A stretch of 64,000 nucleotides of DNA, taken from positions 13,736,626-13,800,625 of the forward strand of contig NC_049988.1 in NCBI RefSeq assembly GCF_000003815.2, written 5' to 3'. The position numbers were made by a program, and so were the translations under genes. Shown in pieces: positions 1 through 10,900 of the stretch. Below the pieces are notes generated by a model. That model made no database searches, was not told the DNA's origin, and was given only the letters and a program-made list of their open reading frames with translations. The first letter of the stretch is position 1; every line of letters begins with the position of its first letter. The DNA comes from Branchiostoma floridae (taxonomy: Eukaryota; Chordata; Leptocardii; Amphioxiformes; Branchiostomatidae).

Positions 1-46
<46 letters not shown>

Positions 47-58
47 TGTGTATGTGAT
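1..58. repeat. (TG)n microsatellite at window edge
   Basis: Almost pure TG dinucleotide repeat from base 1, becoming interrupted (tctgtgtatgtgatg) near base 45. It continues past the left edge. Confidence 0.95.
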
Positions 59-109
59 GTGTCTGTGTCCGAGTCTGTGTCTGCTGTTTGTACTACTCAC
101 GAGATATAA

Positions 110-300
110 AAGGTACTTCACAACGGCTCAATGGATTGGTTTCCTGGTGGGTGTGACAAAAGCTGAAAATGATTAGATGTTGGGTCTCCTAGCGGCTTTC
201 CTTGTTACTGCAGCGGAACGTCATGTTTTCATACCTCGTGTCCTGAACAAGCTATGGTTACGATGTTTAGGCGTTAGATAGCTCTTGTTCTTTTTCACAT
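110..300 (+). repeat. Copy of a dispersed repeat family (plus orientation)
   Basis: Contains the phrase 'ctcctagcggctttcc' followed by a 'tactgcag' element and 'tcctgaacaagctatgg'. The same ordered phrases recur near 17600-17800 and 18130-18360 and partly near 39390-39530. Coding potential is not seen. It is one member of a dispersed non-coding repeat family in this genome; the superfamily is unknown. Confidence 0.6.
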
Positions 301-359
301 TTGTCCATCTACGCACTCATTCCCTCATAAATTATAGTAATAAGCACTTTCACAGAGAT

Positions 360-477
360 ATAGCCTGGGTACCATCCTATTTCTACCGGGGCTCCTTACA
401 CTCACTTCCCTAAAGAAATATTTTTTTAGTGAAGTGAGTGTAAGGAGCCCGGTAGAAATAGGATGGTACCCAGGCTA
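360..477. mobile_element. Hairpin MITE with 8-bp target-site duplication
   Basis: Arms 361-408 and 431-477 are reverse complements apart from one extra G, leaving a 22-base loop, so almost the whole element is one hairpin. The flanks repeat ACAGAGAT at 352-359 and 478-485, an 8-bp target-site duplication typical of hAT-class insertions. Its ends (TAGCCTGGGTACC) resemble those of elements at 40489-40594 and 62849-62930. Confidence 0.85.
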
Positions 478-549
478 ACAGAGATCAGGACAGCGACAGG
501 AATTTTATGCAATATGTCAAAGGTGAAGGCATTGGAAAAGATAACAAAA

Positions 550-745
550 CCCATCTAGACCTTTACCTTTACCTAGTCCCATCCTCATGTCTGAGGGTCG
601 GGGACTATCCAGTATCAGCCTCCTCCACTCCCTCCTGTCTCTGGCTCTGTGGGCGCACTCAGCCAGTGGCATGCCCATCCACTCTCGGACGTCATCGCCC
701 CACCTCCTTCGTGGTCTCCAGCGGCTCCTCCTACCGTTGATGGAC
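550..745 (-). mobile_element. LINE reverse-transcriptase C-terminal remnant
   Basis: On the minus strand a short open frame reads RRRWGDDVREW, then LAECAHRARDRREWRRL. The W-x-DD/DN-hydrophobic-x-x-W and A-x-DR-x-x-WR pattern is the familiar C-terminal tail of many non-LTR retrotransposon polymerases. The element's 3' end shows GGTAAA-type short repeats near 555-580, as LINE tails often do. It is heavily 5' truncated and sits where exon 4 of FAAH copy 1 would be expected by comparison with copy 2. Confidence 0.7.
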
Positions 746-915
746 CCTTGTAGTATTTGAGTGCTGATGTTGCCCATCTAGACATTGTTATGCAAATCGA
801 AACAATGGTCGAGACAAGGACTGTTTTCGTATCGGGGCCTTTGATACATAATCTGAATACATATAACAATAACATGCGCTTTGACCTCTGTGAAAGGGTT
901 AATTCTGTTGCCCAG

Positions 916-3324
916 GGCATGGTGACCACCTTGGGCGTGACGAAGTACCTGGAAACACCTGCGGGTGAGGACGCTGTTATTGTCCAGGTGCTGAAGAAAC
1001 AGGGAGCCGTGCCTTTTGTGAGGACCAACATTCCACAGAGTCTACTCAGGTACGAAAAAATAGGCAATGTATGTTTGTTTTATTTACATCTGAAGTATTT
1101 CACCACAAAACAGTTAAGGCACATTGATAGACACTCAAGTGTTTTGGTTGGTACTAACTAGATTGCGATGACAAAAAGATCTCTGAAAAACGTTTTTTTT
1201 TTTCAAAGTGACGGAACTATGTAACCCGGGAAAAGTTCTGAACTTCTGAAGTCCTTTTATAAATTTCACATACATCCTTCCTGTTGTGCTATTACGCAGT
1301 TACTCATGCAGCAACCCAGCTACCTGGAAGCTTGTTCCATAAGATAAAGTTTAGGGCAGCTTGAAGGTGGAACTTCCTCCTGTTGAGATTTATATATAGT
1401 CTGATAATTTTACATGCATTGCTCCCTCTCTGCCATTACACAGTTACTCCTGCAGCAACCCGGTCTTTGGTAACACCGTGAACCCGCTTGACCCCGAGCG
1501 GACATCGGGTGGATCGTCAGGTGGGGAGGCGGCACTGATCAAAGCAGGAGGGTCGGTACTGGGGTTAGGGAGTGACGGGCTCGGAAGTGTCCGAATTCCC
1601 GCGCATTTCTGCGGGATCTGCGCACTCAAGCCTACTGGCCTGAGGATCAGGTATAGAAAAACGGAATCAAGGAATAAGCTGAATTCTGAAACAGTTACCT
1701 GTCTGTCATAACTTCGTTGTACCATGTTTTCAATCGTCATATGGTATCCTCCTTTGTAAAACATTTTTCTTTTCTTTCCTGATCGATGATCCAATCCATC
1801 TTGAATTATCGTAGCTCTTGTATGTTATTAGTTGTCATAAAAGTATCTTGATTAGCTATAAGATCAATGTCAACTCATAGCTTTGACTAAAGTGGGTATC
1901 TCACTGGATTATAAAAAATGCACCAACTTGATGAATTTGCGCCAATTTTCATCACCCTTACAGACTTGCGCACCCGCAATATCTCATGTTGCAATCAGAC
2001 AGAAATGGGACAATAGAACTTTGCTGGAAATGGCAGCGTTGCCACTGAATTCAAAACTAATGTGCAATGATTAGAAATTCTCCAAGAAGAAATTTGCAGT
2101 GATTGCAAACATTTCAAAAACCTCAATTGCAGGCAAGACATTGTGCCCTTTTGTGCCAATTTGAGATACGCGCTGAACCTTTCCCCAATAGTGCACTGCT
2201 GGTAGTAGCCTCATTGTTGTTAAATCTATCATATTTTTCAGTGACAGAGGTTTGCTGAAAGGAACTCCTGGAATACAGGGAGGTAAGTGTGGTGTACGTA
2301 CCCTTCCCTTTAATCCCACGTCCGTCAGTCAATCAAATCATGATAAACACACTCTTAACTATTCATTTCAAACATGTTCTACACTCAGCTAAGCCAGCCT
2401 TCGTAAAGGAGTGAACAATCAATCAACGAATTCATTGACGTCGGTGACTCAGTGAGACACAAATTGGAGCCCCCCCCCCCCCCCCCCCCAGTCACGCCTA
2501 GCCCTTCTATCTTGTGTTGGAGGAAATTACAATACGGATGAACTTTAAAGCTAAGTTGAAGTGTTTGTGGGTACGTTCAGCACCAGGGACAGGTGTTACA
2601 CAAGCAGTTAACCAATGTTTGACTTGGCTTGATTAGCACTACATACACTAGATAACCATTACTCTAACAACGATTACAGATGAACTTTCAAGCAAAATTG
2701 CGAATTGTTTGTGGGTACGTTCAGCACCAAGGACAGGTCTTACACATGCATTTTGCAAGTGTTTGACATGGTTGGATCAGCACTACATACACTACTACAA
2801 GTTTACTCTAACGATGATTCTAGATTCTATGCTCTCCTCTCAGTTATTGCTGCTCCTGGTCTTCTGGCCAGAGATGTTGACAGTTTAGCCCTGGGTCTGA
2901 AGGCTCTGCTAGTACCGGACATGTTCCAACTGGACCCGCGGGTGGCACCCATACCATTCCAACAAGAGGTGGGACTTATCACAATACAAATTAATCTCTA
3001 AGACTGGACAAGATACGGAGATTACTTCCGATCGTTTCGACTAACGTCTATCTCTCTTCTTTAGCGTCACTAGAAGAAGAGTGATGAATGTCACTCAAAA
3101 TAGCCGGAAGTAATTACGTATCTACAATCCAGTTGAGAGTGAATTAAATATTGTTTTCGTGGATGTATAACTTTCATCAACATAATTCTAGAAACTATGG
3201 TAACTCTGTTCTTCGTGTGTGTGTGTGTGTGTGTGTGCCTGTGTGTGCCTGTGTGTGTGTGTGTGTGTGTGTCTATGTGTGTGTGCGTCTTCGTGTGTGT
3301 GTGTGTCTATGTGTGTGTGCGTCT

Positions 3325-3360
<36 letters not shown>

Positions 3361-6300
3361 CATGCTAATAAGGTCCCACGTGTCATAAATATCAATATAT
3401 ACGCTTTATCCTATACATTTTAAAAGGGTGTTGCTTAGAGCTAGATACCATGTTTTTACATCACCTCACAGACTTATGAAGATAATCAGCCCATGCGGAT
3501 AGGATATTTCACCACCATGCCGTGCTGTCCCCCCACCCCGTCCATGGGGAGGGCTGTCATCATGGCAAAGGAAGCCTTGGAGAAAGCTGGTCACACGGTG
3601 ATATTCATGAAGATATTCAATGTCTACTGATACTGCGCACGGCCTATGTCCCATTTTCAGACCGGGGCCCGGCCGGGCAGCTTTCGGGAACGAAAAGTAT
3701 GATATAAAAGACACCAAACTACACAAAATGTAAAGAGAATAGTCAGGGGCATTATTTATTAATTTTTACGTATAAATTTCCATTTTTCGTTTCCACAAAT
3801 ATCCCGGTTTGGAAATGTGACGTTAGCCCAACATTAGCACTTACAGAGTTATGTTGTGGTAACGTTAATTAAGCTACGGAGAATTTGACTTACAGACTGT
3901 ACAAATCATTTAAACACAATAGATTTTATCTCCTCATGACATAAGGGATTTATCTGCCACCTCACATGTGAAGGAGTGTTTATTGTGACTAAATTATGGT
4001 GTTACACAAGCTTTCTCGAACTGTTTTTCTTGCTGTTTTTCTTCTATTCATCTGATTCATATTTGTAAAAAAATATGAATTCTGTCTGATACAGAGACCA
4101 ATATATCTGCTGATGCATTCTTTGGGAATTAACAATTAATGTTGTTTCAGCTGGTTGCCTTTGATCCACCAGATGATTTTCGAGCCGTTATTGACTTGAC
4201 CTTGAGACTAGTCACAGCTGATAATGGACGGACGTTCTCTACAAAATGGCTGTGAGTGTGTTTACCTGCCTTAAAGTACCACCTGTGTCTTTGTCATATG
4301 TTAATTATTGTGTTTATTAATTTCAATGTCATATCAAACAACAAGACCTTGACAACAAGTTTTGATCTTTATAGTTGGTCAAACCAAGGAGGTTACGGGC
4401 TATTGGTTCACGATTCTAAGTACATATTTGCAGCGATTGTATTTTGACTAATATATGTCCAAGATGAAGGCTTCTGAGACATTAAAGATATGTATAGACA
4501 TTGATATGCAAAATATAATCCTAATATCGTTTCAGGAAAGACGAGGTGATAGACGAATACCTTGAAAGGCAAATCCCTTTGTGGACAATGCCTCACTTTT
4601 TGCGCAAGATTCAAGGCTTAATTCTCAAGCCTTTTGTAAGTAACTACATCAATTGTCTTCTATTGTGTTGTATAGGACCCAGTTGCAAAGATAGATAACA
4701 CATATTCACAACAACGTTACTTACAATAGTACTTTTAATGCCACTAACGCCACTATATGTATAGTTGGTATAGTTGGTTTTGGGGGGAAATGGTCCACTA
4801 GTGGTTACGTCACGTTGTGCCTTTGTCCACCATCTAATACGAGTCCGCCGTTATCACAATGTTTCCTGTCTTTCAGTGGCCAAGAGTTGCCAAGATGATG
4901 TCTCACAGGTTGATTGGGTATGTAAATCCAATGCCTTATAACTTAAAAATGCCGTTCGTTGTAGTAGCTACTTTGGGTGAGTCTACAAATTTTGAAAGCA
5001 TCAGGGTGAGTGATGTTTCTCATGTTTCTCCTATTCCAGGTCAATCTATGATCTGTGGCAAAGGTTGGACGAGAGGGAGGTGTGTGAAATTTCATGAATA
5101 AATATTAGGTTTTTTATCTGTCCAATCGTTTTTCAATGTTGTTTTGATTGGAACTTTCCAGGCTTTCACTTTTGATAATGTACTAAACGAAAGGGTTATG
5201 GCAAACACACAAACGAGCACTAAATCACAAGTAACAAAGCAAGATTTTCCAATACACAACCCAGCTGCTGTACGTTTATACATTGTATCATCCTCCCTTT
5301 TCTACAGAAGTACATTGAGCAATTTCTGGAAGAGTTGAAAAAGAAGAACATAGATCTGATTCTGTGTCCAGCGTTCGGCATGCCTGCGTGCAAACCGGAG
5401 CATGCTAGCAAGGCACTTGGTTAGTTCAAATCATATAAAGTCAGATTCATTATCTCTGCATTTGGGCTTGTTTTGTTGGTCCCTTGACTCAAACATTTTA
5501 AAAGATTGTTGTGTGATATTATTGTGCCTTGACTATTTCTTTTAGTCTGTTGAGTGTCATGACATCATAATCATAACTGGTGCAAGTTTGCTTTTAGATA
5601 AACTCTATGTTGCCCCTATATTTGATGAGTTAGTGAAAACACTATTCATGACTGTACAGCCGCTACAGTCTACTGCTCACTCTTCAACCTCCTCGACTTT
5701 CCTGCCGGCGTTGTTCCTGTAACCATGGTAACAGAGGAGGATGACAGGCCGCTGGATGATTGGCGTGGCTATGGAAACGACTTGATGGACAAGGTCATAA
5801 AAGAGGCAAGAAAAATAACAAGTCTTCAGGACAAATGATCAATAGCCAGATCCCAAACGATGAACCTGGAGTACAAAATACGCATGTGGGAAAATGTTTT
5901 GAGTACTTGTAGTTGTAAACCTTTTTGTCTGTTCTATTTCTACTATTTCCCCTTCTTAGCATTCAATACCATTGAATTATGAATATCAAAAACCCTTGTC
6001 CTGGTGGGTCCTTATACATGTATATGATTGCAGATATATGATGCCTGTACATGACTCTTGAATGTTTAGTGCTTGGGAGTATTTCTCACATAAATGCGGC
6101 CTACCACAGCAACCGAATGGGGAAGTAAATCTGCAGCAGCAGCACAAAAAAGTCAAGTTTTACTAAAATCTGATGAGGCAATCAACTCAGGGAGGTTAAA
6201 ATGTTTTTAAAAAGTGCCAGCAGGACAGGTTTGTTGCATCCCACAGAAAAGGGTGCAGTATATTTGTCAGTGTCTGTCACTCTATGAACAAGAGAATGAT

Positions 6301-6647
6301 ACGATTAGCTGACAAAAAGCTCTAAACAGGTCCCCTTAACGACCGTATATGACTAGGTTGGTGTAGCCATGTCATCCTGACTCTGGGGTACATCATTCTC
6401 CACGTATCACACTGCACAACTTCTGCCTTACGTGCTGCCACTCTGTAATAGTCACATACTGCGTACGCACACTAAAACAAACATATCGACCGTTTTCACG
6501 GAAGTTATCCTTACGTTTGTTGTTTCCCCACAGACAACCAGAGGCGCGGTCAGGCTGCCCGTGGCAGTTCAGTGTGTGGCGCTGCCGTGGCAGGAGGAGA
6601 AGTGCCTCAGGCTCATGAAGGAAGTGGAGACTCTGTGTCCCGTGTGA
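916..6647 (+). CDS. FAAH: Fatty-acid amide hydrolase, tandem copy 1 (5' partial, 12 exons seen)
   Basis: Serine hydrolase of the amidase-signature family; in animals FAAH1 is a membrane enzyme that hydrolyses anandamide and other fatty-acid amides. Exons read from splice sites: 916-1049, 1456-1650, 2242-2282, 2844-2968, 3472-3597, 4151-4251, 4536-4635, 4877-4917, 5040-5079, 5308-5419, 5660-5805, 6534-6647 (TGA). Phases all join, and every length equals that of the matching exon in the downstream copy. Exon 1456-1650 carries the amidase signature [11 protein letters not shown] and the nucleophile-containing segment DGLGSVR. The first four exons, including the one with the catalytic Lys, are not found in the window; they may lie to the left or be lost. 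Oddities: Leu at an oxyanion-hole position where Gly or Ala is usual, Arg for Gly in the conserved C-terminal VGLPVAVQ motif, and a GC splice donor after 5805. It looks expressed or recently active, because no frame break is seen. Confidence 0.9.
2470..2490. repeat. Poly(C) tract in FAAH copy 1 intron
   Basis: A run of about 20 C residues. Homopolymer of unknown relevance; length may be unreliable in the assembly. Confidence 0.9.
3216..3360. repeat. (TG)n microsatellite in FAAH copy 1 intron
   Basis: Interrupted TG repeat with two near-identical inner blocks (tctatgtgtgtgtgcgtcttcg). It occupies the intron between exons 2844-2968 and 3472-3597. The two ORFs of Val/Cys repeats here are artefacts of the dinucleotide repeat. 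Confidence 0.95.
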
Positions 6648-7215
6648 ACTGTCTTTTAACTGTTTCAAAATGTCGGCATCTGTTTGTGGCCTCCATAGTA
6701 GGCTCTCTGGGCCTTTTTGTCGTCTTCTTGTTTTGGCCCATAATACACTTTTGCTGTACACACACATAAGAGCCAGCGGCACAAACGACCCAGTACAATG
6801 ACCAGCAAAATTATGCGCCAAAAAAGGCCCAAACAGCCTGCTATGGAGGCTATTCTGTTAGGTCTACATCAGGATTGGCTTTGTAATGATAGTTTACTGA
6901 GAAGGCTTGTTAACAACGTTACACAACTTTTACACAAGTTTTCACGGGCCTTCACTGGCCCTCGGGTGTGAGTGGGCTTATGTTCAGAGAAATGAGGAAA
7001 GAATGTTATTCTGTTTCACGCCTTGTAGCTAAAATATGCTAAGGATAATATTTGTTTGAAGGGTTGTTCACTGCTGTATACGCAAGAAGGAAATAAGCTT
7101 CTAATTTAAATTCATTATAATGAAAACTAGCCATGTAGCTGAGAATTGAGTTCTGTGGTGAGTTGTGCATAATGCAGATGTTGTGACAACAGGGTGTGAC
7201 TCATACGAGGGTGCG

Positions 7216-7221
7216 AATAAA
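7216..7221 (+). promoter_or_regulatory. Candidate poly(A) signal of FAAH copy 1
   Basis: AATAAA about 570 bases after the copy 1 stop codon, with a second AATAAA about 40 bases on. Placement is plausible but unproven. Confidence 0.45.
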
Positions 7222-7280
7222 AGTTGCCTTCAATATTAAATCAAAGTGGAAGGTTCAATAAAACACCAAACACACCGAAA

Positions 7281-7575
7281 TTTCACTAGTAAGAGGAATT
7301 AAGATTGTGCCTTGTAGTGAAAGAATGTGATAGCACACCTCTATCCCATTATTGCACTAGTAATAGGCATTAAGATGGTTTCTATATTGTGATAGCACCC
7401 CTCTTTCACACCATTTCACTAGTAAGAAAAATATTGCGTCAATTAGTGAAAGAATGTAATAACACCCCTCTATGACATTATTTCACTAGTAAAAATTTTT
7501 AAAAAATGGTCTAAATTTGTGTCTGCTAGAGAAAAAATGTGATAGCGTGCCTCTATCTCATTAATTCACTAGTAT
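7281..7575. repeat. Degenerate minisatellite, ~62-83-bp unit, about four copies
   Basis: The block 'tttcactagtaa' or close variants begins at 7281, 7352, 7414, 7481 and 7564. Each copy is followed by variants of 'agaatgtgatagcac' and 'cctctat..catta'. Unit length varies from 62 to 83. It lies in the spacer between the two FAAH genes. Confidence 0.75.
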
Positions 7576-7986
7576 ATAGACAATTATTGAAATAATCGTT
7601 AAAAAACAAGTTATCGCAACTTTTCCAACTACGTCTTCTATCCAAAAATGCTATTCAGGGCTACATAAAGTCTTACTCCCAAATTGTTAATTTGGGCGAA
7701 TCAGGGCCTAATTTCCATCATAAATTAGCAAATGCTGCAATAGCCTTCTTTAGTAAGATGAGTCTTTCATAATTTGCTTTTGTCTTGCAGTCTATAGTGA
7801 AGATCCTTTTGATGGATAAGTCTAGACATTTGACTTTTAACATTTCGGTATAGTTATACAGATATCAAGTACCATCGGAATATTTCAAACACCATAATTC
7901 TTCACGGAGCATTGTGTCCTACGGACTCTTGTTTTTGTTTTCTTGGTGATGTATGTCTTATCATGTGATACACACACCCACGCACC

Positions 7987-10900
7987 ATGGATAGGGTCTA
8001 CAACATTGTAATGGACAGAATGAATAGCTCGGAATCTATAGTCGCCTACACTGCCGTGTCAGCCGGCGTCCTGAGCTGTTATGTCGGCCTGAAAGTCTAC
8101 CGTAGACATCAGGTAAAGAAGAAAGCCTTAAAGAAGAGGGAAGAAAGTCGGAAAGCCTTGCAAGACCTTCAGAGATCTGTAGCAGTTTATGGTGGGGTGG
8201 GTGTGCTTTATAATCTATTATCGTTTACCACAAAGGATTGGCCTGCTTGAATCTTTCTCATCCACCATTGCAACGAAATGTCCCTGTGCCTCGACAAGTT
8301 TAAGTGTTTGGCTAGCAACACCCCCTGTAAAGATATGCCCTGCTAATAGCACAGCAATAAAATCTGGCGGCCTATTTGCCACAAGGCATTACGAACATCC
8401 ACCATTGCATTGTACTGAAGTTTATACTAAGTTTACACCGAACATATGATTCGTAGAAAACCTGGTATATTAACACTGTAACTATAAAGGAAAGAAGGCA
8501 AACATGTAACAAAATAGCATAGTCAAACTGCACAGGTGGAACGTGCACAATCGCAAGAGGAATAACAAATCAAACTTGAATTTACTGTTTGTTCGATTAT
8601 ATGCCCGTTGTTACATTGTAAATTTCATTTTATCATACATATCACGTGAAAGCTTAATATTTGCTATCATTTACAACGTCACCTTATTTGCTATATAGTG
8701 ATGATGCATTCATAAATCGTGCTGCGTATGTGAGCTAGTCCTGAGAAAAAAGGGCCGAAAATTCCCACTATCATAATGTTATGTCTGTTGCTTTTGTTCG
8801 TCTGGTGAGGGGGCAGGGTAGTTCTTATCATTGAAAATCTGGTCTATTGTCCTCTGAACTTATACTACATCTGTATACATTATGCGTTTNNNNNNNNNNN
8901 NNNNNNNNNNNNNNNNNNNNNNNNNNNNNNNNNNNNNNNNNNNNNNNNNNNNNNNNNNNNNNNNNNNNNNNNNNNNNNNNNNNNNNNNNNNNNNNNNNNN
9001 NNNNNNNNNNNNNNNNNNNNNNNNNNNNNNNNNNNNNNNNNNNNNNNNNNNNNNNNNNNNNNNNNNATGTTGATAGGTAGGCTTCCTTGATATGTAAACA
9101 ATGGAAGGAGCAACAGAGATATGGTCAACTGAAGCTCTAGATGTTCTGTGTTCATATGGAGACATTTGGGTGTCACTGGAACAAAAATACATAAACTTTA
9201 AGTTTTAAAAGAGATCAATAGGCGAATATTAACAAAGTTTAAGCAAGGAGGGTTTTTTTTCAACCTCCTTGGTTTGAGCACGGACAGTTAACGGGGCACA
9301 CACCCTGTTCTTCCGCGTCCACTAGGATTTTCATTATACATGTAATTGGCTTCATAATACTCAAGGTTTTGTGCTCGACGTACCGCTCTGTATTTGATCG
9401 GAAAACGGGCTTCCGTTGGTAAGTATGTCTTCGCGAATCTTCATGGATCCCACCGCTGCCGCCATGTTGTGCTCGGTTGTACCCTACCAAGTAAACGACG
9501 CGTGAAGGTATCTTTGTGAGCTGACGCTAGTATATCATCATAACGTTACATATTACAATCTAGTTTGTTTGGAATACTAGTAGATATGCGTAATGACAAA
9601 GTAGTGCGGAAGTTAAAACCGCCTACCGTTATAAATAACTTGAGCATAGTCTGTGTAATACATACTCTGCTGTCCGGGGCTGTAACTGGCCCCTCCCCAC
9701 ACGGAGGAGGCCGGCCAAGTGTTGGGTGGGTTACTATAAGCGAGATTTAATCAGGCTAGCTCTAACATGTGACACAAGATTTGCTTCTTCTGCCAACATC
9801 AGTCATTCCAAACCTCCTTGGTCATTCTTGTCGCGAAATTTTAAAGTGGGGTTTGTCCTACGCAAACATTCCCAATTTAGCCTAATGTTTTTTCTTAATA
9901 GAAAATGTTGTTCCATCAAATTCACCATGGCTCGGAGGTTGAAGAAATAATGATGTTGACGAAAAAACAAAGCTCCGTTGGCCTTATAGCTCAGTCTTTC
10001 CATACCACATTTTGCTTCAGAATCATTCACTGGAAGTCACCAGACTTAAAGGTATGCAGCCTCGAGTTGAAACCGGAAATGAACTATGGTGTGTCCTCTT
10101 GAGGCATGAAACATATTTCACCACATGTGTTCTATTATATCAACACAGCCAGCAGCACAAGCAGCCAGAAGGAGGAAGATCCAGTCCCTGACCTTGACCC
10201 AGCTGACCCAGCAGCTGGGAGACGGACAGCTGTCAGCTGTACAGGTGCTGCAGGCGTTCCAGGAAAAGGTGAACAAACATTGTGAAATTTAGGCAAATTA
10301 TTCATGATACATATATGCTGCGGAAACGAATCTATAACTCCGTTATAAGAGAAAACTATCGGCACCACTGGATGTTTGTTACGATTTCTTCGGTGCTTGA
10401 GGTCTTAAGCTTTTAAGCTTAAGCTTAGCACTACCCTAGGTGGCTCAGAACACTCCTTGGCCAGCTAAAGTCTCAGTGCCACCGGCAGATCTGCCTGGAG
10501 ATTAAGGCTATCTATAATTACCCAATATGGATCTGCAAAGCGTGCCTTTTGTTCCCTGCCCCAGGCGACTGCAGTGAATGAAGAGTTGAACTGTCTGACA
10601 GAGCCGATTCCAGATGCTTTGGTTTGAGAATAGTTACTATTGTATAAAGTTACAGTTAGGTTGTCTTTGAAAATCCTGATTTTTATTCCTACTTCTGCTT
10701 AAGTAAAATTAAATAGGAAAATAAGACTACCTTCCAACAAAGTTTCCCGTTGCCATCATCATTTCTGTCATAAAAAAAGAAGATAGAGATGTAGCATTTA
10801 CAACATTAAGTGTCTAATATCAGGTCCAAGTATCCATAATGGTATCGTTAAGTATTATCTTTTTTTATTTCATAGGTGAGAGCTCAGAATTTGGATGTGG

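Larger units (their letters stand above)
6648..7986. other. Intergenic region between the two FAAH genes
   Basis: Contains the 3' flank of copy 1, recognisably similar to the flank of copy 2 near 20640-20770, so the duplication included 3' sequence. A poly(A) signal AATAAA lies at 7216-7221. A degenerate minisatellite occupies 7281-7575. No coding signal is seen before the start codon of copy 2. Confidence 0.7.

Noticed and set aside
1444-1794. 116-codon minus-strand frame
   Set aside because: Antisense of FAAH exon 1456-1650, which has amidase motifs and splice sites on the plus strand.
3151-3423. Open frames of alternating Val and Cys residues
   Set aside because: They are translations of the TG microsatellite in an intron.
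6393-6821. 142-codon minus-strand frame at the end of FAAH copy 1
   Set aside because: Antisense shadow of the last FAAH exon, and it also appears against copy 2.
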